Origin: Canna indica
Taxonomy: Eukaryota > Streptophyta > Magnoliopsida > Zingiberales > Cannaceae
Length of the DNA stretch: 64,000 nt
NCBI GenBank assembly: GCA_034359265.1
Contig: CP136897.1
Span: 23,678,001-23,742,000, forward strand
Reading direction: 5' to 3'
Under the pieces are notes generated by a model. The model worked only from the letters and a program-made list of their open reading frames with translations, searched no databases and was not told the DNA's origin. The position numbers were made by a program, and so were the translations under genes. Below are positions 13,094-24,542 of this stretch, one piece after another; positions within the stretch are counted from its first letter, which is position 1, and each line of letters opens with the position of its first letter.

Positions 13094-14188
13094 ATGGGAG
13101 AAGACGAGCAGTTGAATCTGGAGAAGCTTCCCAAGAACAGTGCTCTTCGGATCCGAATCAAGCGCCCGAGAGTCAAACCAGTGGGAGGTCATCTCCACTG
13201 CAGTCTCGGCGATGGCGATCGATCTCAGGAAGACGACGATGGTACTGGCGGCGGCGGTACTTTGAGAAGAAGCGGTGCAACTCGGGTTTGCCCTGAGTGC
13301 GGCAAAAGCTTTCCTTCGGACAAATCGCTGTTCGGCCACTTGAGGTGCCACCCGGAGCGAGACTACCGCGGAGCCAATCCGCCGGCGCCGTCGGAGGCTA
13401 CGACTCAGCCGAGGAGGAAGCGGCCGCAGCCGGGCGCCATTTCTTTGGCCGCGGTGACGAACTGGCCGACCGCGCGAAGAGGTCGAAAGGCGGCGACGAC
13501 GACGGTGGCGGCTACTTGCGCTGATCCTGAAACCTATTACGCGGCGAGGATACTATTCCTTCTCGCCTGTGCAAGGCCGAGAGCTCGTTTCGATGAAGCA
13601 AATGCGGCCGATGAGAAAGCCGACGACGATGATCACGACGAGAAGGAAGCGATCTTGTCGAGCTGCAAGAGATTGAAGAAGAAGACGAAGGTCCGACATC
13701 TGGAGCTGGTGAGCCAATCAGCTGTTGGCACGCAGATTCTAGGTCGAAGATATCAGTGCAATCTATGCTTCAAGATCTTCTCCTCTTACCACGCGCTCGG
13801 AGGGCACAAAGCCAGCCACAACAAGAACAAGAACAGCCCCGAAGAAGCGGCCGACAAGAACGGCGGCGGCGGCGGCGGCGGCACGAAGCGAGAAGAAGAT
13901 CCGGTCAAAGCGGCAACCAACGCCGAACACCGGTGCAAGATTTGCGATCTCAGCTTCCGATCGGGGCAGGCGCTCGGCGGCCATCAGCGGCGGCATTTCA
14001 ACGGACAGTTCGCTGCTCGAACTCCATCGTCGTTTGCTTCGGCGCAATCTTCCAAGAGTGGTAAGCTGGCGAACCATGGCGGAGCTGCTCCGTCGTCATC
14101 TTCTGCTCAGTACTCTTCGGAGCTTGACAAGGTTGCACGCAGTGACTTGTTCGACTTCGATCTCAATGAGGTGCCGAGGCTCGATTGA
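13094..14188 (+). CDS. C2H2 zinc-finger transcriptional repressor (ZAT-like, three fingers, EAR motif)
   Basis: A nuclear DNA-binding protein of the plant Q-type C2H2 class, expected to repress target genes. From the ATG at 13094 it is 364 aa in one exon. Finger 1 (from about residue 65, CPECGKSF..KSLFGHLRCH) is a variant of the QALGGH type; finger 2 (from about 220, CNLCFKIF..HALGGHKASH) and finger 3 (from about 279, CKICDLSF..QALGGHQRRH) are canonical. A basic patch (RIRIKRPRVKP) near the N terminus may be a nuclear signal, and the C terminus DLFDFDLNEVPRLD carries the DLNxxP EAR repression motif (from about 356). An in-frame ATG at 13019 would add 25 aa (MFSVHRLLLMLLN...); this hydrophobic start is unlike the family, so 13094 is preferred. 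The gene is far more GC-rich than its flanks and contains a Gly run. Targets cannot be inferred. Confidence 0.88.
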   Translation: MGEDEQLNLEKLPKNSALRIRIKRPRVKPVGGHLHCSLGDGDRSQEDDDGTGGGGTLRRSGATRVCPECGKSFPSDKSLFGHLRCHPERDYRGANPPAPSEATTQPRRKRPQPGAISLAAVTNWPTARRGRKAATTTVAATCADPETYYAARILFLLACARPRARFDEANAADEKADDDDHDEKEAILSSCKRLKKKTKVRHLELVSQSAVGTQILGRRYQCNLCFKIFSSYHALGGHKASHNKNKNSPEEAADKNGGGGGGGTKREEDPVKAATNAEHRCKICDLSFRSGQALGGHQRRHFNGQFAARTPSSFASAQSSKSGKLANHGGAAPSSSSAQYSSELDKVARSDLFDFDLNEVPRLD

Positions 14189-14458
14189 CGAGTTCATCAT
14201 ATCTTCTGCGATCGATCAGTTTGTCAACTGCAACTTCTTCTTTCTTCTTCTTTCTTCTTCTTCTTCTTCCTCTCTCTCTCTCTCTCTCTCTCTCCCTATA
14301 TATTAGGTCTTGTTAAATCTAATCTCCATGGCATGCACTTAATTGGATAAACAAAAGTTAGGGTTAGCAAAAATAATATGTGCTAAATAAAACAAAGAAA
14401 GGGCAAATGGTATTACTTTGCAGGTTTATGATCTTTTCTTTAATTTGTTAGATAAATT

Positions 14459-14460
<2 letters not shown>

Positions 14461-14490
<30 letters not shown>
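14461..14490. repeat. (AT)n microsatellite
   Basis: A run of alternating AT dinucleotides followed by TATATATATA. A CT/TTC-rich tract lies at about 14237-14295, immediately 3' of the zinc-finger stop codon. Confidence 0.9.
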
Positions 14491-14500
<10 letters not shown>

Positions 14501-15285
14501 CTGATTGATTCTTGTGAAATTATGAGTTGTTCCATCTTTGACAAAAGATTTTCTCACTTGTACAAGTTTTTTTTTGAGTAGAATTAAGAAGACTTGTATT
14601 GAACCATGCAGTTGAGGTTACAAGTTCAAAATTAATGTCCAATATTCAAATAGCTTTACTGATGAACATATAGCAGTAGTACTCTTTGATAAACTGCATT
14701 GCATTGGATTACAAATAACATGAAGCATTAGAAGTGGAGATGAAAGAATAAGTAGAATATGCTAAATGGAAGAAGAAATGAGTTGGCCATTTACTTTTGA
14801 TTATACTGCATGCTGACACAGCTCCAATATTTGTTCATCAAAATGGAAGGAGAAACTCTGGAGGGGAATAAATTAAGAGACAACAAAGTATAAGTTATAA
14901 AGAGATATCATATATATGTTATTTCCCTCTAATTTGTTAACTCTTTTTGTTCCATGAATAATTCTCCCATGCAGTCAAGTCATTTTATTATTTTATGCAT
15001 ATGGATATATAGATGGATAATTCTCTATTATTGGTGTACAATTTTAAATTTCTATTGTTCATTTGATGGATGAATTATTGTGTAATTTATATAACAGTAA
15101 ATAGTTATATGCATGCATTTTATGTTTATTAATTTGTAACCAAAATCACATGTTCAATGAATATATGTATAGATGGTATCAAGATATATATACATGGTGC
15201 TCTTTTCTTTTTGATTAAGTACAATATAGAAATATAACCATTTAAAACCAAATATTAGGGTTTACACAATTTAGTTCTTTAATGG

Positions 15286-16216
15286 CTTAATTATGTTTTT
15301 TGTTCCCCAAAATATCACGTTTTTTCCTATTTGATCTATTTTTCTTAATTAAAAACTTTCTGTTTAGTCATTCAAAAACTATTTTTATTTTCATTTGGTC
15401 CATCCGTTAACTTTCCGTTAACTTTTGCTGTTAAGTGCCTATGCTGACATGGATTAAAGACAAAATGATGGACCAAATGGAAAAATGGAGATATTTTAAG
15501 GAACTAAATGAAAAAAATATATATTTTAATCACCTAAACCATAAATATATATATATGCCTTTTCATTTTATTCACCAATATACAATCCCATCAATTTTTT
15601 TTTATATTTCAAAATCTTCACCCCATAATCTACAATAAATTTACGACTCGCGCTCGCGCCGCCCTTGTGCCACTATGACTAGCGCTCGCGCGACCTTGTG
15701 CCACCACAATTCGTGCTCGCATTGCCCTTGCGCCACCACGAATCGCACCACCCCTTGCTGCTCGTGCCGTGAGATTGTCCACCATCATGTAACACCACAA
15801 TGACCTCGCTCTCTCCACCATGATTTTTTGGAATTAATTAATAAAAAAGAAGGGTCAAGGGAATAAAATGTGCTCACACGGAAAAGGACGACGTGAGCGT
15901 GAGTCGTAAATTTATTGTTGATTTGTGGAGTAAATATTTTGAAATAATAAAAAAAATTAATTGATGAGATTATATATATAGATTATTAATATATATATTT
16001 TTTCCATCTAGTCCCTTAAAATATCTCTATTTTTTCGTTTGGTCCCTCATTTTGTATGTAATCCATGTCAGCATTGACACTTAACAACAAAAGTTAACGG
16101 AGGGACCAAACGGAAACGAAAATAATTTTTGAGGGATTAAACGAAAAGTTTTTAAAAATAAGGGATCAAACGGAAAAAAAAACATGATATTTTGGGGGAT
16201 TAAAAACATAATTAAG
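15286..16216. mobile_element. Long-TIR foldback element, about 931 bp
   Basis: The left arm (from CTTAATTATGTTTTTTG at 15286) and right arm (ending CATAATTAAG at 16216) are imperfect reverse complements. Pairing includes the CCGTTAACTTTTGCTGTTAA region and continues inward to ACAATAAATTTACGACTC (about 15632-15649) and its complement near 15900-15917. The element is thus almost one long palindrome, with a GC-rich loop (about 15650-15890) containing repeats of GCTCGCGC and TTGTGCCACCA. No coding capacity and no clear target duplication. This structure fits a non-autonomous Mutator-like or foldback element; the class is an inference. Confidence 0.75.
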
Positions 16217-17583
16217 TTTTTTTTAATTATATATGACCTGTAATTAAAAAGGAAAAAATATATTTAGTGTTTTTATAAATTTGATTGAAGGAGTTTAATA
16301 GGAAATTAATTTAAGATTAATCACTTGAGTTCATCTTGTGCAAAATATATAAAATAAAAAAATGAATTAGAGCCACTTTAATTCTTATTGATAGCTAATT
16401 TTTTTGGGGCTACACATGTGCTCCTTCATCGTGTATATGAGTAGGTTTTGCTCTAATACCAATTGTCATAATTCACTTAGATGAATTAATTAGCATATTA
16501 ACATCATAGCTAGGCCTAAACTAGCTACTTAATAGCCAAGTTTATATGCTTAAGTTCAAGTAACTTTCTACGTACTCACGATATGATACTAAACTAGGGT
16601 GCTAAAATCTCCTCGTTTTAAGATTAAAATGGTGGTTTAACTATTGATTAAATCATAATTTATATGATTGAAATTATGTTGTGTACGTTTTGGAAAAGAA
16701 ATATAAACTTAGCTTTAGCGATCAATGTAGATTAACCTAAAGTTGATTATGGGAGTAATAGGCTTATTAAAGTTAGTTGAACTTGCTAATTAATATTTTA
16801 ATTAATTAATTATAGAATAATTTGGGAAGATAATTAAGTATTATGGAGAAAGGCGATTACTATTGCGTGCTATTTTTTGTTTCTCAATGATGAATTTACC
16901 ATCGCGACGAAATGACATATATATTTATCCTTTTTATTTTCCTATCTTGTTCTATATTATATATATGTTGCACTCTTGCTACAATTGTTGTTATTATCAT
17001 TCCTCCTTCATTTATTTAATTATTTATTGCATCGAATGGTTAATTAATTATTATTTGTTGATTATCAATATATTTTGATGCGTGTGATTGTGCTAATAAG
17101 TTAACGGTATTGCTTTAGCATACGCTAGCTGGACAATGTAGGTGTGAGATTAGTCGTTGGTATAAACATTAGGGATGAAAAAATTAGTTAACAAATTGAA
17201 TCGATTTAACCATTTCAAGTTCGGTTCGACGAACGGTTAATTTGTTTATGAAATTAGATTTTTTATTCGGTTCGATAATTTTTCTATAAAAATTTGGATC
17301 TTCATCTAAGTATTTTACCAAAAAAAGTCTTGAAGACTTGGACAAAGTTATTATCATTTGCACTAGTCTGTAGTAGTTTTATAATTGTATCTTAATCTGG
17401 AGCTTGTTATATACTGATATTATATAATTAGTTTTTTTTTTGTTGAAGAAATTAAATTAAAAAACATGAGAAATCGGCAAACAAATTAACTGGCAAATAA
17501 ATTAAGCTAATCGAACCGGTTTAAAATAAATTTGGTCAACCTCCTGTTGCTTCAGACTCCAAAAGTGTGAGTTGATGATCAAA

Positions 17584-17611
17584 CCATGCACCATGCACCA
17601 TGCACCATGCA
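17584..17611 (+). repeat. Four tandem CCATGCA heptamers
   Basis: Four perfect 7-bp units. Each contains CATGCA, the RY-type motif bound by plant B3-domain factors. ACGTACGTACGTA follows at about 17647. Nearby there is no gene to regulate, so function is doubtful. Confidence 0.85.
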
Positions 17612-19251
17612 CCCAGAACTTGGGGCTGCTGATTCACTATCCATGCACGTACGTACGTAGGGCGGCAGTGAATGATCTCTCGATCCACTTCCTTACGTAC
17701 GTCAGGTACCTTTGGTGTGGTGAATCTGCATGCATATAAAGAGCTCAAGCAAAGGATTAGTCCTTATTTAGGTTTGTTGGATCCTTAATTATTTAGTGCC
17801 AGCGAAGAAGCAGCTGGCTTCTTCAGAGAATTATAACCCTCTTTCCAATTATGAGCACAAGTTTTGACTCAGCTTCCTCTGCTGGCTGGATCGCCTTCTT
17901 CCTAATTTGCTTCATCTTCCCTCATGACCAACCAATTCAACGTCTCTCAAGGCAGGGACAAGGAAAGCTTAATTACCTAAATAATGGAGAGTATAATTAA
18001 GTGAGTACGTAAATATCCATCACTAGCTCGTGAAGAACACAATTAATTAATTAATGGAGAGGCAGAGATTGCCAATGGCTCTCGGTCTGCTTAGTTCTCG
18101 ATTATGTTGCTAGTGCAGCAATTGTGGATGATCAGGTGCTCCAGCAATACAAGGAAGCCCTTTTTTGTTATTATAATTTGGAGTAGCAAAGCTCTCGAGT
18201 CCTGGATATGGCTACAAATCAATGACAACAAATGTACAATAATACTAAATTTGTTATCTAGTGTACTGTAATATTTTATATTAAAAATACTTGAACATGA
18301 GAGAAAAGTATTTTGATATCTTCTTCTTTTTTTTTAAAAAAAAAATTCAATTGGTTGATACGAATTTAACTTTAAAAGATCAATGTGAAATTCTTTTAAA
18401 ATTGTAAATACTAAAATATGAATCAATGCAATCATAGGCTAATTAAAGTGAGTTAATTAATTCTTTTTTCATTATAATTTGAGCAAAAGAAAAATGCTTC
18501 AACTGTTCAGCCAACATGAGGCTTCAGAATCTGAAGCTCAAAGTAATTATGAGACATTCATTTAAAACTCTGATGACGAGACTTTACCCAATTCATTCTT
18601 TTCACTGTCACTGCAACTTGTATTACAATTTACAAGCAAGCTCATAAAATTTTTGGCATCAATTGTTTGGCAGTTGCATTGCCTCAGGTAATGGTCACAT
18701 AAGAAGCTGTTGCAAACTGAAAACTGAGGTTTAAATGAGCATTTAGAACAATAGGATTGGAGAACACATGAGATTATCTCAAGAATGGGAATTGATACAC
18801 TGAATCAAATACTTGAAAAGGGTTACAAGTCATTTACATGCGATTTACCTATCTGAACATAAACTAATGTTTTTGTGTTGTTTCTACTTAAGCATCTGCT
18901 TCAACATGGGCTGGTAAATAATAAAATCAACTTATTATGATACCTCTAGAGGGTTATTAATCTTCGCAATTTCTTTCGAGAAGTCAATATTTCCGTACAA
19001 GTATTCTGTGACATTTTCTATTGGTTAGAATACTGCTGGTGGAGTTGAATGCAGCTGCTGATACATCTGGGCATCGCATGGATGACAACATGCTATCCAC
19101 TAGCTGCTAAGAGTGGTTATCAGAATGACGACACCAACTGCAACATCGAAAATGAAGGGATCATTGCATGCAAATCCATTCTTACAGAGTTGAACATGGT
19201 GACACCAAATGTCGTTCAGCAAAAAGTCTGCGCATAAAAGACAGCTGAAGG

Positions 19252-19350
19252 TTAATTATTTGATTAACATTCAACAATTCTTCCAGCAAGAAGATGTATG
19301 GTTTAATTATTTGATTAACATTCAACAATTCTTCCAGCAAGAAGATGTAT
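19252..19350. repeat. Two-copy tandem duplication, period 51 bp
   Basis: A 48-bp unit (19252-19299, starting TTAATTATTTGATTAACATT) is repeated exactly at 19303-19350, separated by three bases. It is non-coding; perfect identity suggests a recent event. Confidence 0.9.
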
Positions 19351-20477
19351 AAACATTAGCACGTAATTAGTGGATGAGTGAAGCAATTTTTTGTCTATTG
19401 AAGACTCTGGGCAATAACAGATAAAGGAAAAAAAGCAGCAATAAGAACTAAATCCTGATAACATTGTTATTGAAGATAATACCATGGTAAGCATATTACA
19501 GATTGATGAAAAATTAGAATAAGTCCTGCACTTGAAATGCATTGGTTTTGTATCAAAAACAGAGTCCAAGAACTAGGAGTGCACTGCAAAAGCCTGGAAA
19601 CAAGCCTAACTGAACATTCAAAGTAAAACTATGTTGGCAAAACATTTGACATCAAGAACAAATTGCCAAGAAGAAAACTTGTAATGCAAACAATATAACC
19701 GATAAGCAGACATAGGATCAAAGTTTTAGACTAGTCATACCACAGCGCCCTCTTGCAAAGAAAATTAATAATAAATTTGCAAACTGATAAAGAGGCTATC
19801 TAATTCAATTTTTGTCAAAATGTATTTGGTTCAACATTTAGATAAACCCGGAGGCTCAGCAGTTTGTTTGAATTTCCATGCACTTCAAACATCATTTGCA
19901 ATCAATAGGATCCTAGAACTTTCTTATTCGTAGAAAAAATACTTTATTAAACTATGTACAACCAAATCAAAACCTTCATCACCGCAGTAGCTTCCTATTA
20001 ATCACACAGCTCAATGCATAACATGTGGCAAAATCAATTCCCAAATGTGTCTTCTTGCTTTGCTCATGTACAAAATAGACTATATATGAGCCATAGCTTA
20101 AGCATGCTATATTAGACCCAAATCTCGAGTTTTTGACAAGCTTTAAGAGCTTCAAAGTGCAATTTAATCATCCTACTTTATATGTATACAAATTAATTGC
20201 CATAAATCTTTCATATTAATCAGAATTCAAATGGTCTAGAACTAAATTCAGATTAAAACTTCATCAAGGTACAACTAGCAGAAAAGCCAAACTAGTATCA
20301 AGTAAGCAGTTGACTCATATAAGTGCATGATTCCACTCATTTTGAACTTTTCTAAAAAAAATCATTTTCAAAAAACTAGTAACCAAGGATTAATGTTTCA
20401 CTGGTTTACATTTAATAATAAGTTTGTTCAATCACGGAAAATATGTTCTACAAAGAATATGGTTTACATTTGATATA

Positions 20478-20513
20478 AAGGTTGTCTCTTTATATCAACA
20501 AAGAGACAACCTT
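20478..20513. repeat. Perfect 14-bp stem hairpin
   Basis: AAGGTTGTCTCTTT (20478-20491) and its exact complement AAAGAGACAACCTT (20500-20513) flank an 8-nt loop. It lies in otherwise featureless AT-rich sequence and has no gene context; it is too short for a typical miRNA precursor by itself. Confidence 0.8.
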
Positions 20514-21593
20514 CGCTTTGCAGACTATCATTATTTTCTCTTCAACTGAGGTCAAACATGAAGACCTTGGAAAAATTAGCCTATCAAAAAACTTTCACGG
20601 TTGATACTATTCCAGTGAAGAAAACCTAATCATATAATCAATCAAGCAGAAATAATAAACAAAAAGACATTCATAACAAAATCATGCAGTACAATTTCGT
20701 TTCTTCCATGGTATCACATAATCAGTTCAGCCACTTATCCTAAAACTTTGGCTTGCATGATAAATAAAGTTGTGTGCTACATGCAAGCAGAATGCAGGGA
20801 GAGACTACGAGAGATTTTGATGGAAGCTAGTCAATGTAAGAGGAATTGGATATGCTGTTTGTTTACTTTTGAATTCGTAAATCAGTGATTACCTTTTGGC
20901 AGAAGTGATCTGATGTAAAATTATTCTCCTTAATAGATTTTTAAGCACATTTTGACATCTGAAAACTAGTATAAGTTGTATTTTTCTTTTTATATGATAG
21001 TATGAATTTGCTCTGGTCATGGATCTTGTGTCATCACACTCACTATCCATTCCATATATCCCAAGATCCCATTGATAATCTGCCTTATGCACAGATTCAA
21101 ACAGATGCATCTTAAGGGCAACAAGTTCTACATAACAACCACAAAGGATCAGTACATTAACGTTTCAGAAATTCCATAACTGCTTCAGAATTACTCAACC
21201 TTAGCATGACTTTAGATTCTCAACTAATGATCAGAAATCAATAACAGCAAATTTCAGAGATTATCTGAAGGAATAAACTATAAACTTACAGTTGAATATG
21301 AAAAGAGCAAAGAAAGATAACTTTATAATCTGATTTACCAAATAAAGAATTTTCAGATGAAACATACCAGAACTTATAAGAATTCGTCATAGGTAGCAAT
21401 GACAGAATTTCAAAGCATCTGAGCTCCTTCCTGTCAAGTTATTCTGATACTCAGAAGTGAAAGAGTCCAAGCCTCAACTGCCAATCTGATACTGTGTTGT
21501 AGAGGTATGAGTCCAACAAATAAAATAATTGTGAACAGAAATAGTCTTCTTTCCGAATGGAGAGATCAACAATTTTCCAAATTTTCACTGTTG

Positions 21594-22937
21594 CTACTTT
21601 TTCCTGATTATGTCATGGAATTCTTTGATTTCATCAGATGAATATGAAGTCTTTCTTTCCTTAACCAACTTCAAAATTTCCCTAGCATTTCGGTCTTTCG
21701 AAATACTCATAAGACCTTTTAATAGCTTTCTAATGGTGTCAACATTAGGAAACCAATTTCTCTCCATGCTGTTCTTGCACAACCTGAATGCCAAATCAAA
21801 TTTCCCTGCTTCATTTAGGTAATGAATCATAGTTTGATAAATTTTACTATTTGGCTTCAATGTCCATTGATGAATAGCATAGAAAATTTGCTTGGCCATC
21901 TCAAGCTCACCGATCATACAGAAACCTTTGATGATCAGATTATATGTCATTTCATCTGGCCGTATACCAGCTTTACGCATTAAGCGTACTAAATCATTGG
22001 CTTGAAAAGCCCTCTTGCGGTTGATCAAAAACTGGATTCTGACATTAAAAGTGGCTAAATTTGGTGAACAACCCTTAAGCACCATGAGATTCCACAATCC
22101 ATCACCAACCATAGAGCGTCCATGTTTATAAGATGCAGATATCAGAGTGGTATATGTTACCACATCTGGCTTAATTCCAGCATTCTCCATATCTACCATC
22201 ACAAGGTAAGCAGATTCCAAGTTACCCATTTCACACATTAACTTGATAATGGTATTAAATGAAATCACATCCAATCCAATCCCGTACATCTTAGAACTAT
22301 CAGCAAATAGCAAATTTGCATCATCGAATCTGCGAGCTTGAGACAAAACCTTCAGTGTAGCATTAAATGATTTAACAGTCCGGGGGCATCCAAAAAGTTC
22401 CATTTCATGAAAAGTCTTCAGGGCATGATCTGGCATCCCAGCTTTTCCATATAGCATTATGATCCGGACAATGAATCCTTCACGACGACCTTGGGGAAGG
22501 GTCTTCTGGTGCTCGAGGAGTTCTTCAATGAGGTCAAAGCGGCGGGCTCCAGCGAGGCGGTCTACTGTGTCCTGAAAGGCGAAGCGGTTCTCGACCACAA
22601 AGCGGTTGTGTGCATTACATCTGAAGATATGGAAGAGCTTCTCTGGATCTTTCTCCGCCTTAAGCTTGAAGAGGACAGGCTCGCCGATGGATGACGGATC
22701 CAAACAGGTGTTAGACGAGGAGGCCTCTGTCGCCTCCTGAGGCTTCGTTCTAGAACGCTTATTCAAAATCGCAGATTTGCAAGCAGCGATGGTAGGGAAA
22801 CTTTCACAGTTGGAGTCAGTAGCAAACACTGAAATATCTGATTTCCTCCGCGATTTAGAGAGACTGGCGGCTATGAAAGTCACAGTGAAGGCGTCAATTG
22901 CAGCGCAGATTCGACGAAAATTACGCAAAGATAGCAT
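21594..22937 (-). CDS. P-class pentatricopeptide repeat protein, probably mitochondrial
   Basis: A 447-aa single-exon PPR protein, expected to bind organellar RNA and act in its processing, stability or translation. The N terminus (MLSLRNFRRICAAIDAFTVT) is Arg-rich, amphipathic and almost free of acidic residues, as in mitochondrial presequences. From about residue 150 there are consecutive 35-residue repeats with the usual phrases FNATLKVLSQARRFDDA, SFNTIIKLMCEMGNLESA, TYTTLISASYKHGRSM and MTYNLIIKGFCMIGELEMA, spaced in the P-type pattern; no E or DYW editing domain follows. Overall architecture resembles small mitochondrial PPR proteins such as the At1g80150 group (recall, not searched). 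The frame is intact. The start is the first ATG of the frame and fits the presequence. Its promoter should lie in the GC-richer stretch at about 23220-23400. Confidence 0.9.
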   Translation of the reverse strand: MLSLRNFRRICAAIDAFTVTFIAASLSKSRRKSDISVFATDSNCESFPTIAACKSAILNKRSRTKPQEATEASSSNTCLDPSSIGEPVLFKLKAEKDPEKLFHIFRCNAHNRFVVENRFAFQDTVDRLAGARRFDLIEELLEHQKTLPQGRREGFIVRIIMLYGKAGMPDHALKTFHEMELFGCPRTVKSFNATLKVLSQARRFDDANLLFADSSKMYGIGLDVISFNTIIKLMCEMGNLESAYLVMVDMENAGIKPDVVTYTTLISASYKHGRSMVGDGLWNLMVLKGCSPNLATFNVRIQFLINRKRAFQANDLVRLMRKAGIRPDEMTYNLIIKGFCMIGELEMAKQIFYAIHQWTLKPNSKIYQTMIHYLNEAGKFDLAFRLCKNSMERNWFPNVDTIRKLLKGLMSISKDRNAREILKLVKERKTSYSSDEIKEFHDIIRKK

Positions 22938-23413
22938 GATCTATTCTTATCTTCCTATCCACCTGAATAAAAACCCTATATTTCATTGCAAAAGGTAACC
23001 ACATCATCAAATGATGGAAGAACAAAAGAACAAACACATTCCGGACAGACCTCGCATCCAATGAACAAAACTTTCGGCTCCTTACTATCAATCGAACGAA
23101 TAGAATCGACGACTCCAGCCAATAAATGATTAAATAAACAAAAAAATCGAACGAAAGAAAATATGGGCGAGAAAAGATTCAAACTCGAAATAAAAATTCA
23201 AGAGAGAGAGGATAGCAGACGCTCACCGGCTTGCTTATCGCTCGCTCGGCGCTCGTTTGCTCGCCGCTGGTCGCATGCCAGGTGATGATTGGCGGTCGCC
23301 GTTCGCCGCTCGGGAGACGAAGAGAAGGGAGAGGGAGCCCTCGCGTAAAACCGCCAACCGCAGAGAGGGGGGCCGAGCCGTTCGGCCGCTACACTGCCAC
23401 GATCGAGTAAGTT

Positions 23414-23449
<36 letters not shown>

Positions 23450-23722
23450 TCTTCCAACTTGTTTGGATTAGGTATTTAATAATATATAATATAGTATGAC
23501 ATTGTAACTCTAATTATTATTATTCTATTTGGAAATGTTCGTATGGCATGGTACAACTAAATGATTTTCCAAAATCGAAATAACTTGAATGATTTTTTTT
23601 TATCCCAACGTAGTTATTTATTAAGTTCTCATATTCGAGATTTAAAATTTGTAATACTCATTTTACCCGTTCGCAAAAGTCTCTGACGCATTAGAGATTT
23701 TTGTCTAAAATTTAGAATAGTT
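22938..23722. other. PPR upstream region and flank of the MULE
   Basis: Probable 5' leader and promoter of the PPR gene (GC-rich 23215-23405, rich in GCTCGC motifs), then a T22/A16 palindrome, then AT-rich sequence. At about 23625-23706 a piece (AATACTCATTTTACCCGTTC, followed by AGTCTCTGACGCATTAGAGA) resembles the terminus of the AT-rich TIR element at 53235-58205, so the 11-kb MULE may sit next to or inside a relic of that family. Confidence 0.5.
23412..23449. repeat. T22-A16 homopolymer palindrome
   Basis: 22 thymines are followed directly by 16 adenines, about 475 bp upstream of the PPR start codon. This is a self-complementary low-complexity tract; length may vary between reads or individuals. 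Confidence 0.9.
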
Positions 23723-23910
23723 GAGCAAATACCCAAATCCATAACTTTGAATTGAAATTTTCCAAATTCATAACTTTCTCTTCATTTTTCCGGTTTTGCC
23801 CCCCTACTGTTGGTTTGGACCCTGGCCGACCGGTTCAACAAAATTTAATGAAAAAAAAATAGGTTTTTAAGTATCAACGGACGTGGAACTGGAGCACGTA
23901 ACTTCTTCTT
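23723..23910. repeat. Left terminal inverted repeat of the MULE
   Basis: Imperfect reverse complement of about 34890-35079. The outermost 20 bp differ at one position between ends. The inner part contains CCGGTTTTGCCCCCCTACTG and GACCGGTTCAACA, mirrored at the right end. Confidence 0.88.
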
Positions 23911-24542
23911 CACACTTCTTCTCTTGCCGGCGTTAGAAGTTCTGGAGACTGAAGGTTTTCTCCGGCGCCTTGCTTTGTTGACGTCGCATTTGCTTTTCCC
24001 CGTGCTCGGACGTGTCGTTTGCTCAACTTCCGCTCAATCGTTTGCTCTTCTCCGTGCTCTTCCCCGTGCTCTTCCATACTTTTAGCTAGCTCGACCTTGT
24101 TGCTACTGGCGGCTTTCTTTGTTGACGACGAGATTTTCTCTTCATTGCTCCACGACCTCGACTAATACCTTGACTGTTATATACTTTTGGCAAAGTATGG
24201 AATTCGGCCAAGTTACAAGTTTGTACCTACTGTTTCACTTTTTTTTGGTTTATTATGTAGAAACATGCCATATTAGTAAACAAATCTCTAATTATGTACT
24301 CTTTTTTGCTTGATTCAATACTTTTATGAAAGTATCTAATGCCCTAGATTTTGAATACTTTGCAACATTTCGTACACATACAGTTCCATTAGTAAAGTTT
24401 CTTCATTATTAGCCACTTCTCAAACAAGAATGATTGTTACACTTATTAAGAGAAGAAGTTGAGGCAATTGAGGAATTCCCAAATTCAAGTTTTACTTCTA
24501 GTGATGTAATTGGAAGATATTTTCCATTAGAGTAATTAACAT

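Larger units (their letters stand above)
14189..21593. other. Intergenic region between the zinc-finger and PPR genes
   Basis: This 7.4-kb gap has no gene I can support. It starts with TTC/CT-rich and AT microsatellites (14237-14295, 14461-14490) in the zinc-finger 3' region. It includes the foldback element at 15286-16216, a CCATGCA repeat (17584-17611), a 51-bp-period duplication (19252-19350) and a hairpin (20478-20513). The segment 17170-17530 has repeated TCGGTTCGA-like motifs of a degenerate repeat. Short frames between 18400 and 21100 lack recognisable domains; part may be PPR-gene 3' UTR. Confidence 0.5.

Noticed and set aside
13037..14077. Overlapping frames on both strands inside the zinc-finger gene
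   Set aside because: They are shadow frames of a GC-rich coding exon; only the frame with three C2H2 fingers and EAR motif makes biological sense.
19049..19237. Small protein gene of 62 aa
   Set aside because: No recognisable motif, no splice context, and flanked by repeats; not supportable from sequence alone.
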